In this document: positions 12,397-27,100 of the stretch, piece by piece
Numbering within the stretch: position 1 is the first letter of the stretch
Layout of the letters: the number at the start of each line of letters is the position of its first letter
Assembly: GCF_001039355.2 (NCBI RefSeq)
Contig: NW_019775536.1
Span: 920,322-984,321, forward strand
Source of the DNA: Lingula anatina
Lineage: Eukaryota; Brachiopoda; Lingulata; Lingulida; Lingulidae
Length of the DNA stretch: 64,000 bases
Direction of reading: 5' to 3'
Made by a program: the position numbers and the translations under genes
Notes under the pieces: model-generated
The model's database searches: none
What the model saw: only the letters and a program-made list of their open reading frames with translations
What the model was told of the DNA's origin: nothing

Positions 12397-15300
12397 AAAT
12401 AAAGGGCTTCTGCTATTACTAGGACACTGATGTTGTGTATGCATGTATAAATGTTTCCTATATTTCCATAGACATGGGTATCTTAGAATTTTATGAATGA
12501 TTTCACTACAGGTAACCCCTGAGTTGTAGAATGTATAATTCCATTTTTGTCAGATATTAGATTAAATAGCTGCAATTCAGATCTGTTTGTTCCCTGTGTT
12601 TTCAGTCGGACTGGGCAGATGGCAGTGTTCTCTGTAAGATTGTGACAGCCGCTGGGGGACAGGTACCTGGAGGTGACGATGACAGTGTGACACTGACACA
12701 GAAAGGTAAGACCATGTGACACTGACACAGAAAGGTAAGACCATGTGACACTGACACAGAAAGGTAGGACCATGTGACACTCACTAGAATGTCAAGACAC
12801 TGGCACTCTCAGTGATACTGGTTGTCATTATGTCACTTTTATTATGTGTAAAACATTGGAATGGGTTATTTGGCATTTATGTTATACTATAACAAGAATT
12901 TCATTCAAACTTACATGTATTAAGTTAGTGAGACAGTGTGGTAGTGGTGAAAAATTTAATGTGAAGAATAAATGTGAAGATTTGATCTCATGATTTTAAT
13001 ATCTGTATTCTGTATTTGTACTCATGTTAAAATTATGTGAATTGCAGGCATAGATGCTGCTAAAAGACTTGGTGTTGAGCCTGTCCTGAAGGCAGAAGAG
13101 ATGACAGACCCAGAAGTGGAACATCTCGGAGTCATGGCGTATGCTGCCCGATTATCTGAGCTTAAACCAGTTGCCATGAACAATGACGAGAAAGTGACCA
13201 TCAAGACAGACCTGAAGCTGGCGTGTGTGGGAAAACCTGTAAGTCTGCTGGCAAAAAGCATTAGGGAAAGAAAACATGGACAAATCAAATGATTTACTTG
13301 TGATTCTTAAGTACTTTTAACTTAAACAAGAAAATATTCCCTAGGAACAATTCACGAATATGTGGTCATTAGAGAAGCTGTTGTAAATGCACGAAAAAGA
13401 AAACTATTGGTAAGTCTTGACAGACCACTCTAGATTTAAGTAATTGTAACCACCACCTCAGTAAATTATTTGCCTTCAACCTATAAATACATATCTCCTC
13501 TTGTTTTAGACCAAGTATAAGCTGGAGATTCTGTCAGATGATGTGAACTTCAGTGACGTGACCACAGAGGTGCAGGGTCCTAGTGGCAAACTCCCCACAG
13601 AGGTGACGTGGAATGGCATGGTAGGGGAGGGGACCTTTACACCCTCAGAGATAGGACAACACAGTGTAAGTACAAGTTACCTAGACTAGTGGGGTGGGGG
13701 AGGGGCATTTACATCAAAGTTTGTTGGTCCAGTAGTTCACTCTTTTGTTCTGTAGTTCCTAAAAGATACAATTTTAAAATAATATATGTTTCGCCTTTCA
13801 ATAGATTTAATAAGCCCTGTATAAGGATTATTGTGTTGATTATTGTAGATATTCTAAGGTAACATTACACTTGTGATTGTACTATGACAGTTGTTCTGTG
13901 TTTCATTCGTGTGGCAGCCTGTCAGGCCACAGTGACATATACTGGCCTGGGCTGACAACAACATGTAAAAGCTTTACTTTACTTTACTTGATAATTAGCT
14001 AAATTCTATGTCAACCTTAAATTTACAGATGTTAGTGACATGCAAGGGTGAAAACATCAAGGATTGTCCACTGACATTCAAGGTGTTTGCCAACAGAAAT
14101 TCTATCACAGTGCCAGAGATAGGACACTGTAAGCTGGGCAGTCCTAACACTATCACGGTAATGTATTTGTGGCTCACAGTAGGATGTTACCTTGTGATTT
14201 TTTTTAAATATAAATCTTAGACTAGTTATTCAGAAATATGTAATTACATGAGTAAAAAACAGTAAGAATAAAACCAGGAACTTGCCATCTTTTGAAATTA
14301 ATAATTTTTGAAAACAGAATGAATTATCATCATTCTTATTCTATTATAATTAATTTTAGGATGTAAGAAGTTTAGGTTTGTTACTAATAGGAATGTATTT
14401 TATTTACCCATATAACTTCATGTGTGTACCTAACTTTTTGTGTGTACCTTTGGTTGTAAAGTAAAGCTAAGTCTCTAGTTCTGTGTTTCAGATTGACAGT
14501 AGGAAGGCAGGCCAGGTGGAGCTGAAGGTGGAAGCCAGAGCTCCCAGTGGACGAATTATGCACCTCTCCACCAAGGAGACAAATGGAGTACACGTGGCAG
14601 AGTTTGTCCCTAATGAAATTGGTGAGCTTCTCCATTTGTTAATCAACAATACTTTATTATCAATTAGATTGTTCATGGTTCCAGGGAGTTGTATTTACTG
14701 ATGTTTTAGTGATCGTAATCACTTATGTTGGACTAAAAATAATAATGAAACATCTAAGTTTTGCTGTTTTGTCACAAGAGCATCATCAGGCTCAGTACCC
14801 ATGAAAAATAGCAGCTGCTGTTTCACCAAATATTTTTGTTTCAAAGTGATTACATAATAACTAAAACATTAGTAATAAATCAAAATTTAGTCTTGATTAT
14901 GATACAAAATAAACTTATAAAAGGCAGTACTATGATGATAGTAAGTCAGCAAATAGCTGGAAATGTTTGAGAAGTCTGCCATCTAATGATTTGTCAGCAC
15001 AGATTATTATATTTAGGAACTATTACGGTCCTGTGTACACATTCTCTTTATAAATATATTATTATTACTTACTTGTGAATAGAAAGTTAATACAGTTTTA
15101 AATGGTGTATAATAACTAGTAGTGAAAAAATTCAAGAAAAATTATTTGCATCAAAATAAACACAATTTAACAAAATTTGCTATAATTGTATAAACAGCTA
15201 GGTGGGGTAAGTACAGGGCTTTACAAAACATGGTTTATTTTTGCTTTCTTAATTTTATTATTTCACTCATTATATCGGTGTCTAATTGACCAAATTCTGT

Positions 15301-18074
15301 TGACATATTACAGATTAATATACTGTTGGAATTTTGTTTTGCAATTCAGTCATTGCAAAAAGAATACATTTAAATTTGCGCAATAGCTGCACTCTATGAC
15401 TTAATACTAGAATCCGCATCATGTTGGTGAGAGTCCATTTGCAGCATGATCACACTGGCAAATGTTTTGAATTCTAGTTCACTGGTTATGCACAGGCTTA
15501 TATCTTTTGTGAATTTTTTTTCCACATGGACATTTTGATGCACAATTTAAGTTACAGACTCCAATTTAAAAAATGTGTTCTGCAAGAGCATGTTTTTTGT
15601 GTATTGTCCAAGGATGGGGGATTGGGGGGGGCTGCACCATTTTAGATACAGTATATTTTCGGTCTAGCTGATAGTTCAATATAACATTAACACAAGGAAA
15701 TCCTTGTTTGAATCAAACAATGGTCTTTGGTAGAAAATCCTTTTAGCAGCAGAATTTTTTCCAAGAAAGTGAGAGATTTTTATGTTTTTTTCCCAAGTTT
15801 GTTCATCATGGAGGTGGTACAGTATTGATAAAGCCTGGAATACAATACACACCACAGTTATTACATTGTATGATATTGCTGTGGTCACAGGATGTTATGG
15901 TTGTGCTTCCAGGCGACTGGCAGATTTCTGTGATGTATGACGGAGACCACGTCAGCGGCAGTCCTAAAACAATTAAGGTGTTTGACACCAGTAATGTCAA
16001 GATCTATGGTCTGGAGGCTGGACAAGTAGGAGAACCCATGCACTTCACTGGTGAGTGACCCTCGCTTTTCTCAGCGGCAGGTCATATGATCTTGTCTCTA
16101 TGCAACCCCATGGTTGCTCGGCAACCAGAACCTCACATTCAGACTGATGTGGGCCAGGTGATTCATTTTCAAATTTGCACAAAAGGAGGTTTTCAAATAC
16201 TCTGGTACATGAGGAACCTTCATGAGGCATAGAGTAGATCACCATAAAATAAGCAGTGATACCTACTTGTTTTCTTTGAACAGTATACCAGTACGTTCCC
16301 CCATTTGATTTTATATTTTTTTGCATGGAATGATCATTTTTAAAATATTCTGTTAATACTAATTAGATACATTAGTGCTGCATACTGGCTGTCATTGTTG
16401 TGGGTTAATGTCAGCCTGTTCTTCTGTTGCTGTTATTATAGCAAGTAACACTTTCCAGACAAAAGTCATCAATGTTGCCAGTTGTCTTCCAGCTGACTGC
16501 ACTGACGCCGGCACAGGAACCTACCGCTGTGAGATATATCACAACAACAAACTAGTGCCAGTGACGTTAAGTGAGGAACGCAATAAGGTCCACAAGGTTC
16601 ACTTTACACCAGAGGGAGCTGGCCTCTACAAGATAAGCTGCTACTTCAACGAAAATGAAGTGAAAGGTAGGCAGTTTATTTGTACTCTATGATAATCTTT
16701 GCAGTTGTATTCAAGTAATTTCAGTTTTTCTGAATGATAGACAATGTAAGTTTTAAAATCATAAATATGACTTGAGCTAATTTGCTTCATTTCTTTAAAA
16801 AAAAAGGATATATGTTTAAAATAGGGGCTCGTGTAAAGCATTGTAAAATGAAAACAAAGTAAAACTATTCATAACACTCACAAATATCCAAAATAAGGTA
16901 AATTTAAAAGGAGTATCAGCCACAATGTAAAAATCTGCAATTTTGAACTTGAAAATTCATACTGTTGCTAAAATACAAATATTATAAGAGGCAAGAACGG
17001 CATTTTCAGCTTGGACTTTTCTCTCAAACCACGGCGGTGGTACATAAAAATTTTAATCAAATACTAGAAAATAAACATTTCTTAGAAATCATCCCTAATA
17101 TTAATTTAAAAACTCATAACTTGATGTTTTAGAAATCATTCCTAAAATTAATTTAAAAACTCATAACTTGTTTATAAAACAGAATAGACAAAGATGCAGG
17201 AAGAAAGCCTAATTTTATTAAAAGCTTTGTCAGCAGTAAAGCATAGTTTTCTGATATTGTCCTAGTAGTGGAATGCAGAATGCACTGAAATAAAATCACA
17301 CCTATATTAGGAAAGATGTTAAATTTCTACTAGATATGCATCCCTAGGCTTAGTTCTGAGCTCCGGTGTACTTGTGCATAAAAATATAAAATCAATTGCA
17401 AATTTTATTTATTCAATATTTCAGCTGTGTTCTACTGTTAATGAAGTTAAAAAACATTTCTACAAATGAAAGGATTTTTTGACAACTTATTCTCTGTCTT
17501 TACAAATATAAATATGGTGTTAAAAATGCATAGCACTAAAGCATTTTTTTTTTAATTTAACTTTTATTTGATATTTTATTTGTTAAATTATTTCTTACCA
17601 ATGAATGTTTTATAGTGAGATGAATAACCCCAGGACATATAGTATAAACATAACATATGTGGCAATGGTACCCCCCCCCCCCCCAGCTTGGCCCCTAGCA
17701 CTGACCTGACTCAGTAACTGTGGGGTTATTAACCTAGACCTTATTACCACAAATATGCATATCAAAATAATCTTGCCCTTTTTCGAAAAAATATAAGTAT
17801 AACAGGTGGATTAGGAGTTACGTTGAAGTGCGTTGTTGAGTTTTAACCCTACCATTTGATGCTGCACTCCTATGCTGTGTTTTGATGTGTGGCAAAAATC
17901 CTTTTAAGTCGTAGGAACAATGGAAGGCAGATTGGAAACATGTCACATGTATTTTTGGACAAATGTAGCAAATTTTAAATAACAAATTGAAGCTTTTGTT
18001 TAATTGAAACCTCTGCCTGCGAACTTTTTGTGAATGATACAAGTACTGTAACTTACAGTAACTCCTATTACATC

Positions 18075-18105
<31 letters not shown>

Positions 18106-21100
18106 GTATTGTATTATATTAATGGAAATGGGCAAGTGTTATTCCTGGTGACTTTTACTTGAAGTAGTCAGACTTTATTATATTAATATATTAATCCCAG
18201 ATCCCCTTGACTAAAATATAATCTATTTCTTGGAAAACAATATAAGTATTCATTTCTTATATCATAACTTATGTTATACCTTGTAATTTATTTCTATGTA
18301 CTGTACAAGTGTGTAATACAACTATTTTGTCTCTGCCAGGTTCTCCATATATTCTAGAAGTACTTAAATGGAGCTGTTAACTAGCAAGATCAAACTGTTC
18401 ATTTTGTGACTGAAGCAGTTTTACACAAGAGCTCATTGGAGATTTATGCAATGATTTGTTATATTCTGTAGAGGCAGTTCGAATGTCCAGACTGCTCCCC
18501 CCTCTACAGTCTGAACAATATAAAAAGAATGAGACGTTTTCTGATGTAATAAAAAATGAAAAAAAAAACACTTTTATGGCTTGATTAGGAATTATATGGT
18601 TTATTTGCAGTTAGCTCTTTGTTTGCATTTCTTTTATGTTTTTATATTATGTTTATACACAAGTAAATTGTGTTGTATTTTTAAATACAGTTACACTAGA
18701 CATGCCCACTGCATGAGTAGAAGTTTTTAAATTATTGAATTGAATGTAAAATTACTTCATTTCTACCCTTATTGTTCATAATAATATATACTTAATTTTT
18801 TAATAATCAAAATTATGTAATCAGACATTTGTTACTTGATTAGAAAACTTTTATTAACTGTGGTTTAGGACTATTTACAATTTTACTGACCTTGTTCATA
18901 TATAGTTTATTTTTTTAATATTGTTAACAGATGCTTGTTATTTAATAACTAAAAGGAAATTTTTATTAACTATATGGTTAGGGCTTTTACAGTTTTTACT
19001 CACTTTGTTAGCATTTATTGCTTGTATCTCAGTTTATTCATATATTGGCAACAATTAAATATATTTTTGATAGTCATTGTAAAAAGTTTACTAATAAGGA
19101 GACTAACATATTATCATAATACTAAATGGTTTGTCAAATATAGAGAGGTATCATGTATATTAATAGTTCAGATATTTTAATATAATACTAGATCTAATAA
19201 TTAAACCATTCTGTCATTTGATGTCCCAATAAGGTGATTAATAAATCTGTGATATCACATGCAGGATCATTTAGCTGTTTTGTATAGATTACTGGACCAA
19301 ACCCCTTCTGATAGTTATATAAAAACTTTAATTTCATAATTTTTAACTGATGTGATTTTAAAGCCTCTGAAATAACACGTTTCTGCCCTTGAAAATCACT
19401 TCATAATAGGATCAATTTCTAAGTATTAAAAATTCTTTCAAATTTTCGAAGTAGCTAGTGAAGAATTATATTTTTATCCAACTACTAATCCCAAGATGCT
19501 ATCAGGAGCTACCAAAGAGATTTTTATCAATCATTTGCATATCATGCAGATTCTAATTGAAGAGAAGACAGAGCAGGAGAGACATTGCAGAAACATTTTG
19601 GATTTAAGATTTGTGCTACCATGGAAATGCATATGATGCTCGGGGCGGATCCAGAGATATATTCTGACAGTCTTCCAAATTATCTTTGTTGATCCATCCT
19701 CCATTTTTGACCGTCTTCTGGCAGGCAAAATTAGATACCCATCGATGTAAACTTGAAAATCTGATCGTCTTTCAGCAGGCCCAGAAGACGGCCTCAATCC
19801 GCCCCTGATGCTCATATTATGCATTGCATTCATCTTCAAAATTCATGGAACTTGTATTATATTTAATATTAAAACAATACATATGCATGCACTGATTAAT
19901 AGATAATAATGTGCATTTCAATCATCGGAGGTTTTAGGAGATATATATGATAGTTCAGATTGTCATCACTGTACAATTGAGGTAAAATAATAGCAGGTTT
20001 TCTTTGAAAAAACTATGGGTCTCTTGGTATTGTGTGGACTCTCTTCAGTTTCTTCGTTACTGTATCTAGGTCTATTTTTTCCTGTTCAGTTTTGATATTT
20101 ACTTCTAGAGTTGAACATCCAATGAGCTCTTGTGCTGGTCCCAGTCTTCTGTCACAAAATGAATGAAATATTATCTGATACCAGTTCTTGCTTTCAATAT
20201 TGCTAATATTAATATGTAACCAAGCATACTAACTGGAACCTCATTAACTACATTAACATTAATTTGAATTTGCAGATATCAAACAGCCTTTATACTAAAA
20301 CTATGTACTTATATGTTCAGATCTGTATGTAGTAGCCAGTATCCTCTGTTCATCTCCTGTTCAATGTCTCCTTTTGTACATTATATATACATATATTTAT
20401 TATGTTGATTGTCATTCACAGAAATTCTGCTGCTTGTACTAATAGCTTCCCTTATTAAAAACCTAAAGCAGCGAAGTGTATCAGTTTATTTTGGCCATGT
20501 TTGCGATTGTGTAACAACAGTGTGATGTGACTACATTAACATGAGGGATACAGAGGAACAGGAGCAGATCTAGTGACTGTGTTAAGAAAACCAATTCTCC
20601 TCAAATTTTAGATTGTGTCTTCTCCCTCTTGACTTGTATAATACCATAGTAGAGTATAGTTACTGCGGTAGTAGTAGTAGTAGTGGTGGTGCTGGTAGAA
20701 ACAGCGGTGGTTGCAATAAGAAAAATGCCCCCCCCCCCTTTCCGTCTCCCTCTCTGTATCTGTGTCCCTGTCCACTGTAGGTTCTCCATACACGCTAGAG
20801 ATAGTGGACACCAATGCTGTGATGACCACAGGAGACGGACTGAAGACAGCAGCAGTCAATCACACGGCTAAGTTCACAGTGACCACCCATGCTGCGGGTG
20901 GTGGTGAGCCCACAGTGACCATTACAGGTAGGTATGAGGTCTGTATGTGTGTGGGGACCTTTAGGTGGGTATGATGGTGTCCAGGGACTGGACGGGATGG
21001 ACACTGGTGTCCAGGAGCTGGGCACTCAGTGGTCCAGACAGAAAACATAGCATTCTGCAGGACCCTGGTTTTGGTACATATACAGTATAAGTTAGGACCC

Positions 21101-24100
21101 AAAATATCTTATATCCTAGATATAAGTGGCTGTCATGATTTCAATTTCTTCTTCATACAGAATTCATAGAACGGTACCTTGTTTGAAAACTTTTGCATTT
21201 TAATCTTTTTCATATTTTGGGCATTCTGATTTGATGAAAAGTCTATTATGCTGTACCAGCATCGTGTATTCTGCAAAGAGATGAGACTTGGTAGACAATA
21301 ATGGCAGTAAAAAGTAACATAATGATTACCCCTTTCAAGCGTGCCTCCTTACCTTCAGTCTCAATTATTTTTGTCATTAAAGCTAATATTATATCCTACA
21401 CGTGCTTATCTTCCTGTAGAAGTGTTTTCTGTCAGTTAAGCTATCTGTGACAGCAGTGTCTATCCCTGACCAGCTGACCCCCTGGTGAAACTTCCTGCTT
21501 TGTGAACTGATCAATACTCATACTAACCACTAACTTCATGTACTAACTGGAAAAGAAGAATTGATGCACTGATATATATTGGAAATCTGTTTCTCTTCTG
21601 TCAAATCTGGTGTACTAGAAAAATGTTCAAGCCATAATGAAGCAGAAACTTTCTGAAATGACCTTGATAAAAATATTTAGGTATTGTTATCAGGCATTAA
21701 ATAAAGGCCTCTTAATATTCAAGACCTGAAGGTAGTCACTGATGGACTGGGTAGAGGTGCAGGTTCTTCTTTTGCTGTTTGTTGAAGGTTAGGGACATTT
21801 TCTCTCTGTACCAATGATTGAGGACAAAGCATGGCATTCAATATTTTGATTTTATGAATAGCACAGAGTGCATTTTGTTTCCCATTCTGTTTTGTAGTTT
21901 TTGAAAATAAAAGTCGGACTAACACTTTCAGTTTTCTCCAAGACTTTTAAAGGGTGGAAAGGTTTAACTTAAAGACTCCTCTTATCTCCTTCCACTCCAC
22001 TCCCAATACACCCAATGGTTCATACCTCATTTACCTCTGACTTCACTTCATATTCTGAAGTATGATGAGAAGGTTGGTCTTTATTCATGGTGTATGTGTA
22101 TTTGAGATTCCCTACCCCTTACAAACCCCACTGCATGGAGCACCAGTGCACTGCTGTGAGAGAGGTGTGTGGCTGAGCTGTGTGAACATGGGGTGGAGTG
22201 CCTGTCCCCAGGGAGTGGAATGTCCATCCCCAGGGGTGATATATCTGTTGAGTTGAATGTCAGCAATGAAAGAGTAAACAACAGATCACATTTAGTCCCA
22301 TATAAATGCATGCAGTTCACAGGAGAACAACTTAGTTGCTGGTAATAGTTTCATTGTTACACAGAAATTATGTGAAAAGGGTGTGGAAACCTAAAAAAGA
22401 GACAGTGTAATATGTGTGTATATTACACATATTTACTGCTAACAACAATATAGTAGGAAATATACCCCTGTATATATATGACCTAGTTTTTCCCCACCCC
22501 CCACCCCCACCCCTCATGCTTTCATCACCATTGCTGCAAGTGTCCAGGCGCCACCGCAATATCACACTGCATGATGCTGGGCGATTCACGGCAGCCTCGG
22601 TGCGACAAACCCTATGTAACACCTCTCCCTACACGCAAACATGCATGTTGCAGCGCTTTCAGGTAAGTGGATTCATTTAATTTCTTTTGTTTTTTTGCTG
22701 CTAGAAAACTTCATATTAATTTTTCTAGAAACAGGGAAAAATTCAGATACTATTTTAATTTTGTGTACACATTTAAGTTGCTATAGTTTGCATTTGTATT
22801 AGTTATTGAGGTTTTTGTTTAAATTTTTATGTTGTTGCTGAGGGCATTTGAGTAATTTGTTTACTGGGAGGGGAACAAGGGTTTACTAGTTTTAAAAAAT
22901 AAATGACCTGTGCTATTTATATTTATAATAACTGTGTAAAGCTTTATGACAGCATTTAGCTAAGTATATTAATTAATAAGCACTTGGTATAAAAATTTAA
23001 GTAGAGTTGATGAAAAACTATTACAACTATTATACCTGCTCATTATAAAATTTAGCACGCCATATATAGGTATCCAGAGGATAAAGTACCCAGAAAAATG
23101 TAATCAAAATTTTAAAGCAGACATTTGAAATGCAGTGATTTGACCATTTGCCCACCATTGAAACTGCCCTGTTTGCTTTCATTACACTGTACTACTGGGT
23201 CTTCTGTTGGTGAAGTCTTTTGTTTTCTAAGAGACCCTATCTTCAAACATTGAATCACCTTCGATTATAGAAACTGAATAATAAATCTTTAATCCTTTAA
23301 GGGACAGACTAATTGGTAGTTCTAACCAGTAACTTGCACATTGGCTAGATATTGCAGGGTTTCCACAATGTCTGCACTGCCAAGTGCTTGATTTTGTGAT
23401 CATGGTGGTCCAAGGGTTCATTGGTCCATAAGACAGTAGAGATTATAATACCAGTTTATTTCAGTGGTATCCTATTTTGTTTTCAATGATGGATTTCAAG
23501 TTTTTCGGTATTACTTGATTTTTAAAATCCAGACCATAATATGATTATGATAGTTTTGTTCTGGCTGAAGGAATGTTGTATTTTAATATAATTGTAATAT
23601 CAGTATAAGTTACATTTATTGTCTGTTGTACCAATGACCCTTTGGTCTTTTTTTTTTTTTTTACTCAAGCCTTTTAAAACTGTCTGCAGCTATAGATGTT
23701 TTTCTTATAGGCGTATAAAACTTAGTCCTCATAATAATCCCCGTCTAGGTAGTATTCAAATTGATGAAGAGTAGTAACTTACTGGTTGATATGTAGCTAC
23801 ATTACATTTTAATGAGAATTTATCAAAAACCTTTTTATGAGAAATGATAACATTTGGGTTAAAATTCCAATATTTGTCTTTGAATATTGAATATTTTGGG
23901 GGTCAGAAGGCAGTCAAACAGCTTACACACAGAAATGAACATAATTTACTTTCATTTTACTCAGATAAAAAGATAGTACAAGGTACAAATGGAAAAAAAG
24001 AAATTATAATTTTTCATTAATGCCTTGATATTGTTCTCCTTTTATTTTCTGTTCAGCGCCAAGTGGGAAGAGAATTTCGACCAAAATTGTGGAGACTGGC

Positions 24101-27100
24101 AAGAATGTCTTCCAGGTGGAATACACACCCACAGAAATAGGTAAGTACAGTCTTCTCATAGTAGACGTGTTAAGGACCAAAAATGGGGTAAATGATGCAC
24201 AAATTTTGTGGTAGAAACATCTTACTTGGCAGGAATATTCCTTGGAGCAACAGAAAAAAAATTCCAAAAGAAAAGAAATAATCATTATCGTATGTTCCGC
24301 AGTAATTTTGTATCACATCTGCCTGTGCTGAGTCACACAAGGCTGCGTTGATGCTTGAAGTCTTTATTCTTAGGCGACATTCACAACAGCGGACTTACTA
24401 GACTGTGGGTCAAATATATTTGTTGTGTAATCCCTGCAGGGAACCTATATTCAGTGTCTATTAAACTTTTTAATGGGTCCCCAAATTTGATCCGAAGACT
24501 AGTTAGTCTGCTTTTGTGAATTATATTCATTTTGTGAACACTTTCAGATAACAAATTTTTAAAGCAAGCTATATTTGACACTGAAAATTTGGATAATTGT
24601 CCCAACCTCTGTGCTTGTGGCCAATGAACAGGGTGCCATTTCACAATTATACATATATGTTATATGTTAGGTATTATTACATATTATATAATATTTCTCC
24701 ACAATTAGAGTTTTACAAAGTTATGCAAATAACAGTAAGTTAGTCTTCTTAAATGTAAAAAAAAAATGGCGGATTGAGGCCGTCTTCTAGGTCCTCTGGA
24801 AGACTGTCAGATTTTCAAGTTTACACTTATGGGTATCGAATTTTTTCTGTTGGAAGATGGTCTTAAAAAGGAGGACAGATCAACAAAGATAATTTGGAAG
24901 ACTGTCAGAAAACATCTCTGGATCCACCCCTGAAAAAGCACATAGGCGTGTAAAGTGGTCAAGTCTTCCGCTATATCAGAGCAGAACAGTTTAGTGGGTA
25001 GTCTGGCCCCGTTAGACAGTGAGAGCTAGGGGCAATTACAGGATTAGCACAGCAGGCTTGGGGTTCATATAATACCATAACAACACAGCAACAGGGACGG
25101 TAAGATAGACTTTCTGCGCACCATGTAAAATGTGCCATGGTTATGACAGTGTTTCACTTCCAAACAGACCAACAAGGATAAATTAACACATATTGAATGC
25201 AATTTTATATTTTGATTTATCACAAATTCATATTCCCATTTTATTGTAAAAATTTCACATCATCTGTCCCACAACTACATTGGAAGGGCTCACTATTACT
25301 GAATTAAGACAGTGTCATCATACTTAGACATTTTAATAACAATGGAGGTCACATATATAACACATTATAATTTGTATAATTTATGTTCCTTATTATTGTG
25401 TTTACCCAGTCATAAATTCCTGGTGTCTCCATGGTACATTGATAGATTTATAAGGTATCAGAGAGAGGGAACCGTTTCAAGATTTACAGTACTCCATATA
25501 TCAGTACCTCTATATAGTATACCTGAGGATGAAAAGTAGTTGCTTACAAGGAAGAAAGGGGACCTCACTGTATGTCGCACAGTAGTCTGAGTAGAATCAA
25601 AAATACAGGTATCATGGTAGCAGTGAGTAAGTAACTAGGGAAGGCAGATATTTTAAAATGGAGATTATAGATGGTAAATATGGAGACTGATGTGGTTCTC
25701 TGAGAATCTAGTTGAAAGTGAAACTGGGAATTAGAAGAGACTATTCCAGTGTTGCTGGCCATGTTGTTGTTGGCAACAGATCTAGAAAACCAACCAAATT
25801 TAGTCATCTAGATGTAGAGTGAAAGTCAGTGGTGTCATAGTTCACATTGGAACAAATTCAACATGCTGCGACCAATGTTGTTTCGTCGTGTAAAAATAAT
25901 GGAGTCAGATTCTGAGGAAGCTCCACTACCAGAGTTTCCTAGAAAAGATGAACCAGATAAACAGCAGGATGTGGAGAGTGTTCTGAGCCCCTGGGTGGCA
26001 GACATCTTTTCTACACCATACTTCTCAACCAATGGTAAGTTCCGTTACAAAGGGGGAGGGGGGGGGCTTCACTTTGTAATTCAACCAATGGTAATCGCTG
26101 CCACTGATAAACACAAAGAGTATGTCTGTGGAGAAATGTATTCCTGCTGATCACTTCATTTCCCGAAGGGTCCAGTACAATATCTTTTTAACAGACCATC
26201 AGATAGTATCTCAAGGTCTTAAAGTTATGAAAAGTTGATAATGACTTCCTTAGTTTAGACTCTGGCCATCAGGTGGCAGCACCTATGTTTGTTTACTTGG
26301 CTGTAAATGGCTTAGTTTCATTTCTTTGGTTGCTATTTTACCAGGTATATAAAACAGCTTCTAAACAGTGAATATCTTCTCATTCTTGTGTCCTGCGTAT
26401 TTAGATTAATTTCTTGGCTGCCCACCCCCTTTAAAAGGTGACATTGCCTATTCCATTACTTCCTGAAACTAAGTGGACACACCTTATTGTGTTTAACAAC
26501 AACTTAAAGTGACCTTCATTTTGACTTAACACATAGCACACCTGAGTTACTTCGATGTAAGAAGAATGTATAGTATTACTTGTCTCTTTTCTACTTAACT
26601 GTTTTAGTTCATAGCCACTCTTGTAGAAAAGAAAGTATAATGTAATAGTACATTTGAAACAATACCCTAATTCTCTTGTTCAATGAAAGGTAATTTCGTC
26701 TTTCAGGATTTATAGTTATTGATACTGAAAGAAAAAAATACTTTCTTATATGAGCTCAGCTCACTCAATGGGTGGGAACCTCCATAAATTCATTTAAAAC
26801 TTTTTCCATACTTATATATGTTGTAGAACAGGGTCCCCAAGCACATGTTAATGGGGGTATGTGTGCTGGCCTGGATTGATCAGGTGTGTCGCCCTGCAGC
26901 TTACCTGGCCATTGTTATGGTAATATCTAGGAATGTACCACTACAATGCACTGTAGCCTTAAGAACTTACACTGTGATTGTTTGTACACTTCCCATATAC
27001 AGAAGGCTGGGTAAATAGAGAAAAAAGGGTGGTTGAAAACTGGTTCTGAGTTTGGTAAAAGATTTAATGCTTTATGAGGACAAGTGAAGGGAATTTGAGC

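Larger units (their letters stand above)
16667..20780 (+). other. jbug: 4.1-kb intron with alternative terminal exon and MITE
   Basis: It contains a local duplication around 17085-17170, a poly-C run near 17672, a T-run at about 18080-18105, the candidate terminal exon at 18340, and a MITE C at 19641-19807. Otherwise AT-rich and featureless to me. Confidence 0.6.

Noticed and set aside
12483-12784. Overlapping minus-strand open frames with repeated HGPTFLCQC-like motifs
   Set aside because: They are the antisense of exon 3 and of its 29-bp donor-spanning repeat.
20601-21102. Several overlapping antisense frames near exon 10
   Set aside because: Shadows of the filamin exon at 20781 and of a TAGTAG/C-rich low-complexity stretch.
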